Shown: piece by piece, positions 11,811 through 22,000 of the stretch
Numbering within the stretch: the first letter of the stretch is position 1
How the letters are laid out: each line of letters opens with the position of its first letter
Origin: Ciona savignyi
Lineage: Eukaryota > Chordata > Ascidiacea > Phlebobranchia > Cionidae
Direction: 5' to 3'
Assembly (NCBI GenBank): GCA_000149265.1
Contig: CH002795.1
Location: 53,259-117,258, forward strand
DNA: 64,000 bases
Made by a program: the position numbers and the translations under genes
Notes under the pieces: model-generated
Database searches by the model: none
Seen by the model: only the letters and a program-made list of their open reading frames with translations
What the model was told of the DNA's origin: nothing

Positions 11811-13231
11811 ATGAAACTTTCAATCTTGGCTGTAGTGCTCATGGTTGCCATTGTGGCAGACGCGATGGTGATTAAGGAATTTGACATGTATGTAGAGATT
11901 TACCATTGTTTTGGTTTGTTTTATTCAGTTTCATGTAACAGCAAGTACATACCTAAAATGCTGTGCAGGAAAATAAGTCAAAGCGCGTGCAAATGAGGGT
12001 TATAATTTATAAAAGCAAAATTCATCCTGTATAAGCCCTCACATATAATTTACAAAATCAAAATTCACCCTTTATATGTTTTCTTACAGAATTCTGGAGG
12101 AAACTGAACAGGAAGGGAAGTCGAATTTACAGTAAGTTATTTTGTGACATATTTGGTTTGGACGGAAAGTAGGTAACATGAAGTTATTTTCTCTTTTTTA
12201 TTTGTTTAACGAGCATTATTTTTGTAGCTCACCGTAAATCCGACAGACCACAAGGTAGCTGGGGTTTTATACTAAGAAATGATCACCAAAGTAGGGAATA
12301 ATGAAACGAAAACATGTAATTTATATAATTTTGTTTCAGTTCATCAGAACCACGTGATAACACACATATTGAGTACGATGGAAGGTAAAATTCCTTTAAT
12401 TATTTTGCGAAATAACTTTTTAAAGCACCTTATTTTGTATTAAACTCAGTTTTATTAAGTTATTTTTGTGTCTAGCTCTCTAGAAATCGAAGTATCTCTT
12501 TACAATCATGACGTCAGTGCTGACGTCAGCGGTGATGGAAGTGATGACGTCAGCGGAAATGGAAGTGGTGACGTCAGCGGAGATGGAAGTGGCGACGTCA
12601 GCGGAGATGGAAGTGGTGACGTCAGTGGTAATGGTAGTGGTGACGTCAGCGGTGAAGGAAGTGGTGACGTCAGCGGTGATGGAAGTGGTGACGTAAGGAA
12701 TTTTGAAATCAGGTAAGCTTTTGTAACAAATTACCGCCATTGCTTTAAAACTAACTTTATTTTAGGAAATCATTACCCATTCTCTCTTCTGCTGCCCCAT
12801 CTCTCGCACCATCATTGAAACCTTATGAACACCAAGTCCTGGTAAGCAATTCTAAGTGTCCATACGGGCAGAAAAGTTGTGTGAAAATACCCTTTAAATC
12901 TTGGTACAAATTTGTGTAGGTAAATCGTTGAAAAACGTAGGCATTTTGGTCTTAGTTTATTCTTTATTCGCCCATTGCAAATAGAAACAAGTAAAACAAT
13001 TTATACATAAACAGGAAAAGACGACCAATTTAAAAACCATAAAAAATGTATGTTTTAAATATAACTGACAATACCATTAAACCCAATTTACAAGAAAATA
13101 CGAACAAAATATTTTAATTTAAATAAAGCTCGGAAATAAGCTCGGAAAGATATAGTTGGGTAACTTACTGTTTACTTACGTTTCAGAACATGGAAAAGAA
13201 ACTAAGGAAAGCGTTTGGCATCAAACAATAA
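11811..13231 (+). CDS. Small secreted protein with acidic octapeptide repeat
   Basis: Six exons with consistent phases: 11811-11887, 12090-12131, 12340-12384, 12476-12712, 12766-12841 and 13187-13231, about 173 residues. The start gives a clear signal peptide, [19 protein letters not shown] short acidic stretch follows. Exon 4 (12476-12712) carries about eight copies of an octapeptide close to DVSGDGSG. The C-terminal part is proline/serine-containing and then cationic ([14 protein letters not shown]). Acidic prosegment plus cationic tail resembles the general plan of some peptide or antimicrobial precursors, but that is inference; there is no dibasic cleavage series. No homologue recognised. 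A further open candidate exon at 12229-12255 would bring an early stop and is left out. The exon-intron model rests on splice signals and phase agreement only. Confidence 0.68.
12508..12695 (+). repeat. 24-bp coding repeat carrying CRE palindromes
   Basis: Tandem 24-bp units (ggtgacgtcagcggagatgg plus four bases) encode DVSGDGSG-type octapeptides. Seven units contain the perfect palindrome TGACGTCA, the CREB/ATF site; one unit has CGACGTCA and the last has TGACGTAA. Variation between units mostly swaps D, N and E at one residue. The repeat is in frame, so it is read as protein as well as DNA. Confidence 0.92.
12950..13090 (-). repeat. Dispersed AAACTAAACT-tailed repeat (diverged copy)
   Basis: This intronic segment with cttagtttattctttattcg and aacaggaaaagacgac resembles the copies at 7425-7615 and 36000-36190. 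It is diverged, with uncertain ends. Confidence 0.35.
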
Positions 13232-13426
13232 ATGTAAATATTTGTGAGTTTAACGGTTTAATTTGACAATTAATCACAGTAAGTTATAGTTGTAACCTTG
13301 GCATCACTGTACATTTTCGCACAATTATATTGTTACATTTATTACAGATGCTTGGTCGAACATCTTGAACCAGGTGGCCTCAATATATTCTTTATCCTAT
13401 TTATTCCAGTTATGTATATTATATAC

Positions 13427-13913
13427 CAGGGGCGTGCAACTGTTTAGCGCAATGGGCCACAACGTACAAGTATAGAGATACCAGGGGCCAGACCATCAAA
13501 CAACTTATATTTTGTATGGCGGCTTTCCTATTCGGCAATTGCTTCAGCTATCTTTATGCTCAGTTTTGTAACTAACTTGGTAGACATTCGTTCGAACTTG
13601 GTTAAGTTTTTTTGTATAATAACATGCTCCAATAAAGTAAAATCACTTAATACTGTACCACTGCCGGAACAAGGCAATTTTCCAACAATGCACATTATTT
13701 TGTAACAATGGGAGGTCGTCACAGTAATGTTAACATAAATTTAATCGGAGTGTGAAGTAGTCTTATACTGTCTTTAAAAATGGCAATGATGCCGTTACAA
13801 TTTAGAAAACGTTTTAAACTATTAGGCTACGAAGTATGAAGTCTGCAGCGGGCCACATAAATAGGTACCGCGGGCCGTGCTGTGGCCCGCGGGCCGTATG
13901 TTGCACCCCTCTG
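13427..13913. mobile_element. hAT-type MITE with 8-bp target duplication
   Basis: The element begins caggggcgtgcaac and ends gttgcacccctctg, imperfect terminal inverted repeats starting CAGGGG, typical of hAT transposons. It is flanked on both sides by the 8-bp direct repeat ttatatac (13419-13426 and 13914-13921), the hallmark hAT target-site duplication. It is 487 bp long with no transposase. A GC-rich part near the right end (gcgggccgtgctgtggcccg) can fold. Because ends and duplication are crisp, insertion is fairly recent. It sits about 200 bp downstream of the secreted-repeat gene's stop. Confidence 0.9.
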
Positions 13914-14443
13914 TTATATACATTGTAATCGCATTAGTTTGCTATTGGACCTGTCATGGTTTTTAAACAATTGTACTTTTATATTGCATTGTTAATAAAC
14001 GACAGCTATATACATAGTTTATGGGTTGTCGCCCCGACATCTTTATTACAAGTGGTGATCGGGTCGCAATAAAACTTTAAAATTTGTCAGATAACATCAT
14101 CTAGATATGCATTTCAGAAAAGTTTTAAACCAACTGTTATAGATTTCAATATTCGTGTCAGATTAGTAAACACCTACAACTGTTCGGGTAGTATTTTCTC
14201 TGCATAAACGCCGGTTAAAAATTAAGCCGATTACCATTTTTTTAATATTACGTCGAATAAGAAATTGAATGCGTACGGCAATCATAAATAAGGAACAGAT
14301 GTTAATTTATATAAAGTAATTACCAAGATTGTATAGTTTCTTGTGTTTAAAATATTATTTAGACAACGGACTAACTTTCCAGCAACTGTTTCCAGCAAAA
14401 TTTCCGCACTATTTGTGTTTCTAAATTGAAACTTCTTGTTAAG

Positions 14444-14860
14444 CACTATGCTCAGAAGAAGCTATTTCCTGGAAAAAGTTTGATTTTGTTTACAAGGAAT
14501 TCTCCCAGGCATTGAGTCGGCTAACTTTAAGACTTTTAGATCAAAATCTTTGCAAAAAAACTCAGTATTTCGTTATTGCTTCAATGGCAGGTATTATTGG
14601 CAATCCTTATTACATCTAATTTAAATTTTATATTTCAAAGATGGACAGGTTTTTCGTTTTTATACTGTTCTTGCATTTTATCTTGGATAAGCTTGACTAT
14701 GTAAAGATGTTGAATATGTTGCAAAGTAAGCTTTCTCACAATAAAAAATATACAAGATAAATTTCTAAAACTTCCAGTTTTATTGGCATTGTACAACTTC
14801 ATAATAAGTATTAAAGATTATATTTTTCTTGATCAGTATTGCTCTGATACCGAATGGCAA
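14444..14860 (+). CDS. Candidate exon cluster, unassigned
   Basis: Three open segments bounded by splice-like sites: A 14444-14590, B 14641-14725 and C 14778-14860. A encodes a soluble-looking stretch (SWKKFDFVYKEFSQALSRL and onward) and ends in phase 1; C starts in phase 1 and encodes a hydrophobic stretch then DQYCSDTEWQ, so A can join C directly. B carries an ATG and a hydrophobic start and also fits C, so A and B could be alternative beginnings. Introns would be only about 50-190 nt. No start for A, no downstream end and no family recognised. Could be a lineage-specific gene, a decayed gene, or chance. Confidence 0.25.
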
Positions 14861-15264
14861 GTAAGGTATTGGTGAATAAGGACATTGAACATACGAGTCG
14901 AACTAATATTTAGATTTCTAGTAGAATTTAGAATTTCGCTCCTATAAAAACATTACTTAAAAGAACACGCACTTAATAGAGCAAAATGCAAAAATGGAAG
15001 GCTAAACGGGAAAACGATACTAGTTATATGGCACTCAATGAAAATAAAATATAACAATTTAATTAAATATACAGAAATACCCGAAAAAAACAAACAAAAT
15101 CACAAAATTAGCAATATAAGAATTATATTATTCTGTTGCTGAAAAATGTGGGCGTCAAGTTTATAATAAAATCTCGTTTTAATTCGTATTATCGTTTTTA
15201 AGGTAAGATTGAACGAGTGATCAATTAAAAATAAACTAAAATGTTGACAAATCGAGGCCAATTT

Positions 15265-16766
15265 TCACCAAAATTTTAATCTGGCTGCAGCAACTTCCAG
15301 CCAACTTTTCACATTTTCTGGGTTTCGATACACACGGTAACCCCCATATGCAACAACAATACTGAGAATACCCAAGTTGAACACGGTTTCCCTCACCATA
15401 CGTTTTATTATCGGATGAGTTTGCATAATATCCTTAAACAATGACGCACCAACGTTCATGTGTGGGAACGGTTTATCAGGAACTTTTTCGCCCAAAAACT
15501 CACAGATTGGACCCCAGCCTTCTTTAAGGTCATACATAAGGAGCTTTTCCGCGGGTGCTTTCTGAGAGAATGAACAGTTCAGGAATTGGCAGATTTTTTG
15601 GGTTTTAATCTATATGAATCATTAGTATCCCGTATGGAACAGTTCACCTCACATTGCAATTATTTGGTTTTAATCTAAGGTAATTAACCTCTTTTTGATT
15701 GCAAAACAAATAATTGCAAACAAGCTTAACTGTTTCACCTCGACATTTCCCATGTATTGTTGGTCCAAGCTGCAGCTTCCTATTTTTTCGCCTATAGCGA
15801 CTTGCTTTTAGCGAATCTCGCTCAGCCACAGTGATATGTACGACATGTGAACAGGTCACACCGTGTCTGTTTCCCACCAGATAAAATATGCCCGACGATG
15901 ACACTGAATGCCAGCATTTTCGAGACACTAATAGCGATATTAATCAAGCATCATCGTATAACATCAATAATCAATATAAACAATTAAAAAAATATATATA
16001 AATTACGCCAGTTGTCAACCTGCGTAAAACGTCAGCTTGTTGTGCAAGCCTCATATCAAACGTTTCCCATCAGTAACTCGTTGTACGCATGATTTTGCAC
16101 CCACGGTCCTATTCTTGATGTGCCGAAAACCATTTCCTCTGCAATTACATAGATTTAGTAAAACATGGAATTAAATATAACTTTTTACTCACCACAGCCA
16201 GAAATAAAACGGAAGTACTTCCAACCAGAATAAGAAAACATCTGCATTAGGACGTACATTGAAGAGTTCGTTGCAGTTTCCGACTGTTTCTTCAAGCTTC
16301 GCGCCCAAGAATCTTCTTCACGAACGGAGAAAATTAGCTGAGCACAAAAATACACTTCAATGCACATTTACGCCAACTGTACAGAATAATAGTTTCTTCA
16401 AATTCAAGGCAGGCCAAGAATACACTAATTAAAACTCAGATTTATCAATATACCAGTATATTCGTAAAACTACGGACAAAATACATAATGTTAGGCCTAG
16501 GCCTACTGACAAACTTTCGTGTCCGGATAGGCTTGCAGAATCTCCTCCCAGAATTGATAACAAGGAGCATCAACCAAAGCATCCACGCCTTGGTACATTT
16601 TCTTGAAGTCTTCTACTGTTCCGCCGTGTTTAAAAATTTGATTCCATTCTTTTCCTAAAAACCAGGAGTTCTCTATGAAATCGTACGTGGTGTATCCCAA
16701 CTCTCGGAACACCGTTGTCATTGTCTTTGTCCCGGTTTTGCTATAACCGACATAAATAACTTTCAT
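15265..16766 (-). CDS. P-loop sulfotransferase-like protein
   Basis: Exons: 16515-16766, 16193-16337, 16062 (or 16020)-16138, and 15265-15561. Residues 1-20 give MKVIYVGYSKTGTKTM, the 5'-phosphosulfate (PAPS) binding loop of the Sulfotransfer_4-like family. LVDAPCYQFWEEI, FSVREEDSWARS and YDLKEGWGPICEFLGEKVPD follow, all family landmarks. The last exon adds a hydrophobic segment (ETVFNLGILSIVVAYGGYRV) suggesting a C-terminal membrane anchor. Exon 3 is doubtful: if it runs to the donor at 16020, its frame is interrupted over the last 40 bp, although an off-frame reading (FDMRLAQQADVLR) looks like the family; if it stops at the donor after 16062 the frame joins cleanly but about 14 usual residues are missing. 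Enzyme activity would transfer sulfate from PAPS; the acceptor is unknown. Family call firm, exon 3 not. Confidence 0.8.
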
Positions 16767-17110
16767 TTTAGAGTTTTTTACTCACTTTGAAGTACTACGC
16801 TATAGAAAGACGTAACAAACTGCAAAATAAACGTTGATTTCACATTAAATATTAACTGCATACTTCAATTAAAAAAGTTTAATATCTCTATTATATTCGT
16901 ACTTAAATAGCTTTTATTTTAGAGCTTTTTACTCACTTTGAAGTACTACTCTACAGAAAGACGTAACAAACCGCAATATAAGTGTTGATTTCAGATTAAA
17001 TATAAACTGCATATTATTTAATCTTTATAAACTGCATATTATTTATATAAACTGCATATTATTTATTTTTTGCTTAAAGCATACTTCAATTAAAAAAGTT
17101 TAATGTCTCT
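16761..17110. repeat. Tandem duplication upstream of sulfotransferase-like start codon
   Basis: The segment 16761-16880 (ttttagagttttttactcac and onward to cttcaattaaaaaagtttaa) recurs at 16917-17115 with about 90% identity. The second copy is expanded by three tandem copies of a unit close to ataaactgcatattattta (17005-17065). The duplicated block touches the start codon of the gene, so it includes the 5' UTR and core promoter. Confidence 0.85.
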
Positions 17111-19004
17111 ATTATAAATTGCCCTGCCCAGAGAATATTAACATACCAATTAATTTTAAGACCAATGCTTTGGTCCAATATTCTATGATTAAGCAATGCT
17201 TTGGTCCAATTTAAGCAATGCTTTGGTCCAATATTCTATGATTGGGGAATACTTATACAGCGCGAATCAGAAAAATTTTATCACTAATATCCTTCGATAA
17301 TTCGTAGTATTTAAATTTGATAATCAATGTTATCGCAATTTTACAACTGATTCAGCGTTTAATAAAAAAGGTTTGTCGTTTGAGAAAAACTTGTACGCCC
17401 GTTTCGCTGGGGTCTTCTCGCTGTAGCCGCTTGTGACTACGAGCAAGGGTGATGTCTCTTTTATGGATGGAATTTATTGACTATTTCGACACCTAAATAG
17501 TATCCATCCTAGTTTAAAAATGTGTTTCGCTTTATTTTGAAGGTTTACAATTTACAATAAATACAAAATTAACTCATTTCTTTCTGGCTGAACGCTGCAA
17601 ATTGTCTTGACATACAGAATACGAACATAAACAGTTTGCATTTCGCATGCTTTGTCAGCTTTCCAACCTACCATAAAGTCAACTTTCAAAAAGAATCTAG
17701 GACGACCGTAAGTTTCCGAAAATATAAACTTCAAGAACTCCCTTCCCCCCCCTCGGACTGAACAACGCAAAATGACGAAATAGCACATTGTCAGAGCCTG
17801 AATGCTTAAATAGCTGATTAATACGTCATATTCGCTTGATCATCCGCATTTCTTCATGCCCCTTATAGCTTAAGGCGTTTAAAACTGATTTGCGGTTTTG
17901 TGACGTCATTTTATTGCAAATATTTGTAGAGGTTGCGGCAAATGATGAGTTAATCAGTAACCGCACAACTTATTTGTTCGAAACCGCCAATTATTAGGGG
18001 TTCCTTTCGATTTTAACCACATTTTGATTTCACTACGTTTCCTATATTTTCTGAGTAACACTCGTGTCAGGTGTCCGCTGAGGTCATAAACGGGGATATT
18101 CAATTAGGTTGAAACTCTGAATAACCCTAACTGGCATGCCAAAATTGTGGTTTAACTTTAATTTTCCGAAAAACAAGGGGAATTCCCGCTATAGGCGTAA
18201 ATGTAAAAAATAGGACCATTTTCAGCATTTTTGGCGATATCATCGGATTAGAAAGGATGTTTACTTTAAAATTCCAAGAAAATAAAAAAAATAAATAAAA
18301 AAAAATAACTTAAATTAAAACTACCAAGTTTAGTAATGGATTATCCTAAAATAGAATATGCATGACTAAACATAAATACACTACTAGAACACTTATGATA
18401 TAGCTAGAAACTTTATTTCGAACTTAATGGTAACCTTATTGCTCCCTTGTACGTAAGCGGGAAAGGTATCAGCTGCGTTTACCATTTGCCCACACGATCG
18501 TACGGAAAATGCACTTTTTACCAAGTTTCGAACTCATCATGCGCTTGTTACCAGAACCGTGACTGTATAGAAGTCGGTAAATGTATCGGTTGCGTTAACC
18601 GTTCGACCATACGACCGTAACTGGTGTATGCAATATAACCAATCCAAAAGTTACGCTATTAGGTTTCTATGGCGTTAGGCATGACTGAACAGTTGCTACG
18701 ATTGCATTGAAGGGACGCTACTTTAACTGGGCACTTTAACTCGAGATACTGAGTTGGCGGTTGAAAAGCAATAAACTTGGCTATCACTGATATTTTAATT
18801 TTATAATACACAACTTCTGCAATTTACAAACTTTCACCAAACCATTTAAATTTATTCTTACTTAAATTGTACGTTAAAGTATGTAGTACACTTTAAAAAA
18901 TGAAAAACCAGGCTTAGACTTTGGACCTTTGTGTCCGAGATTAAAGTGCATTTTTAAAAAACAATCGAGTAATTATTTTACCTTCATTTTTATGATATCA
19001 ATAA
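16767..19004. other. Divergent promoter region with local duplications
   Basis: This separates the sulfotransferase-like gene (-) from the MARCH-like gene (+). The first 350 bp hold duplicated promoter-proximal sequence and the CCAAT-type repeats listed separately. From about 17270 to 18990 I see AT-rich sequence. The ORF at 17552-17788 has no family signal. Two stretches (18420-18500 and 18525-18625) have tRNA-like boxes on the minus strand and are probably diverged SINE remnants. Confidence 0.5.
17160..17246. repeat. Three copies of a CCAAT-type semi-palindrome
   Basis: The motif caatgctttggtccaat occurs three times. The first copy reads gaccaatgctttggtc, whose arms GACCAA and TTGGTC pair. 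Copies one and three are followed by attctatgatt. Each copy contains a CCAAT/ATTGG element, so it could be a NF-Y-like promoter motif. Confidence 0.75.
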
Positions 19005-22000
19005 ATGAATATGGCAACCGAAAAGCAAAACAAACTATTAAAAAAGAAAAATAGTAAAAGCAAGGTAAGCTCATGACTTAAAGTACCATGTATTTTCAGT
19101 GTAGTAATGTGCAAGATTTGTGACTATTATTTGTAAAAAATGTCTGTAACTTAAGCTAACATACAGAGAGGTTGTTACATGTTTAAAGTCTAGATCGCTT
19201 GATCGGTTTGCGCATTGCCTTTTAGCTAGTTGGTTGTGTCATTTATCAGTGCTTCCAGTTGACATTGTTAAAACCGATGTCTCACTAGGTAGGCTAATAA
19301 ATTGTCCGACAGATTAGTCTGGTAGTTAAGTGCATCGCCTTTCAGCTGAGGGGGGTAGGTACAAAACTGCTCACTAGCCAGTCAGTTGTGCAATTGGACA
19401 AGGCACTTAACATATATTGCCTGAAACTATTGGATTAATAGGTACTACTAAATGGAAAGAACATGTAAATCATATGTACATCACACTCCTTAATCTCCGG
19501 TAACCCGCAGTGGGCGCTAGGTGATCAGATGATTGCCTGTGTGTTAACCCCCTTGGTTTTCCCATTCAAGGGATAAACATGATTAGGCCTATCCTATCCC
19601 TAAAGATGTTATGTGCGACTAGCGACTACAAGTAATACATAGCAATGTTTATTGAATAACGCATTAGAAAAAAAATTTATGTGTTTCTGTGTTGTATGCG
19701 CTTTCCATCAGTTTAAGTATAATCCCTTATTTCACTGGATCCAAACAATGTCTACCAAATGCCTTGCACAAAGACACAACTGACTAGTTCCGCCCGGTTG
19801 GTCTAACGGTTAAGTGCATCGCCTTTCAATCGAAAGGTTGCAGGTGCGAAACTGGTCACTAGCTAGTCGGTTGTGTCCTTGGGCAAGGCACTTTACGGAC
19901 ATTGCCTGAACCCAGCGGATTAATGGGTTCTACTAAATTGAAGGAACGTGTCTGTCATATACAACACACTGTAATAGCTCCGGTAACCCGACGATGGGCG
20001 CGAGGTGATCTGACGATTGCCCGTGTAATAACCCCCTTGGTTTTCCCATTCACGGGGATAAAGATGAATATCCTATCCTATCCTAGTTCTGTGATTGGTT
20101 TCGATTTTGCAACCTCTTGGCCACATGCTGAGTGCAACTGCTGACTCTCTCACCAAATGTGCCAAACAGGTGGTTGTACACTGCATCCGCATGCTTAAAC
20201 ATTGGGACTTGTAGGCTTTATTACTATATTGTACCTGGTGTGCAAGTGATTACAACTGTTTAGTTTTTTTTTTATATAGACCAACACAAGTGAAATGGCT
20301 CACATCATGAAGGGTTGGCACAGTGCAGTTTACCATAAATCAGTATTCACTCTTTCTAATGACTTGGCAAATGAGAATACACAACCAGGTACTTTGTTTG
20401 AATCGATGGTGTCATTTATATCTTGATGAGTGGAAAATACCGAATCTACCTGTAAATTCACTATAAATAGCTGTTTTACCAATACTGAGATGGTCTCATC
20501 CAATTTTGAACTTTTGTTGGGTCATATTATGCAATTGACATATAATTCATTATCAAATATGTTTCACCACATGACAGCACTAACAACACCTTTGCATCAC
20601 ATTAATTCGGCCGGTTAACTTAATTGATATAAGCATCAGCAATTAGCATAAAACGGAAACTGTTATCGACCAATCGCTGTTCTTGAGCAAGGCACTCAGC
20701 GGAAGTAACCTATTCTCAATGAATTAATTTGTTCTTTTTAACCTAAAGGCATGATTCAATCATATAAAACATACTTGTAACCCGACAGTGGACACGAGGT
20801 AATCAGATGATTGCATGTGTGACATATTCAAGAAGTAATAAAATAAACATTCTAAACTACCGTTGCATACGTACCTTACATTGCCCATGTTAAACAGAAA
20901 CAATGTGTCGTATATGTCAGTCCACCGATGACTGCATCGATAACCAGCAAGTGACGCCATGTTCTTGCATCGGATCGTTACAATTCGTTCACATGATGTG
21001 TTTGCAGCAGTGGAGAAAGACCAAACAAGCCAAAGGTTTTATTTATTTTTTTGGTTTGCTTAATTCCCTTTCCGTGTGTTATTTTCATTTTTAAATTTAA
21101 TTTTTGTTGTTTTTCATGTTGTTGTAACAAACATGGAAAACACAAGGGGGGAAAATATATCAGTAGAATAAACTGGATAGCCATGTTTATTTCTGTAAAT
21201 AGCCCAAGGTAAATTATCACATGGCAAATCGTCAGATTACTTCATGCCCACTGTGGAGTTGCTATTTGTTGTGTATAATTAGGACATTCATTTAGTTTAA
21301 GTAGAACCCATCAATCCACTGGCTTACTGAGTAAAGTGCCTTACTCAAAGACACAACCGACTAGCTAGTAACCAGTTTTGAATCTGCAACCCTTAGGTTG
21401 AAAGACAACACACTATTCCACCAAGCTAGGTGGTGAAGGTTTCCTATATAATCTGCACTCATAAATTTTGGAATTGATACATATTTTTTTTCCAGGCTTG
21501 GACGTATCAGTATGCGAATTATGCAAACAACCATATAACATTGAGTTATTGGGTTCTACAGATGTACAACCTGATCATATTGCAAAGGTGATGTTTTAGT
21601 TTTTTGCTTCTTCTGTTAATATTGTAGTTGTTTTTGCTGATTTATCATTGCCGGGTTACTGGAGCTAGTGCACTGTGATGATATGTTGGAAGACATTAAC
21701 ACATATTTTTTAGCCCATTAAACCACTACTACTGTAAAGTGTGTTGCACTAGCTGCTCAATGTAATGGTTATGCCATTTTATCGATATCTTCAAATGCAT
21801 GCCCTAATTCTGGCTACTAGAAATATTATGGGTCCCATTTGAAAAAAATGGGACACATATTGTTTTTGTCCGTTTTTTTTTTTCTTTTTTCGTTTTTTTC
21901 TTTTTTTTTTCTTCGTCAAACGCTTGACAGGCATGGCATGGCGCCCCAACATCTACCAGAAGGAATAATGGAATCGCAATGAAACTTGGTGATTTGTTAG

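Noticed and set aside
12480-12740. Minus-strand 86-codon ORF over the 24-bp repeat
   Set aside because: It is the shadow of the repeat on the opposite strand. The plus-strand frame continues into phased exons with a signal peptide; this one does not.
17552-17788. 78-codon minus ORF
   Set aside because: No recognisable domain, and no splice-phase partner or promoter-like context.
19789-19870. True tRNA gene at the SINE head
   Set aside because: A and B boxes are recognisable but arms do not form a full cloverleaf by eye and the unit is repeated with a common non-tRNA body.
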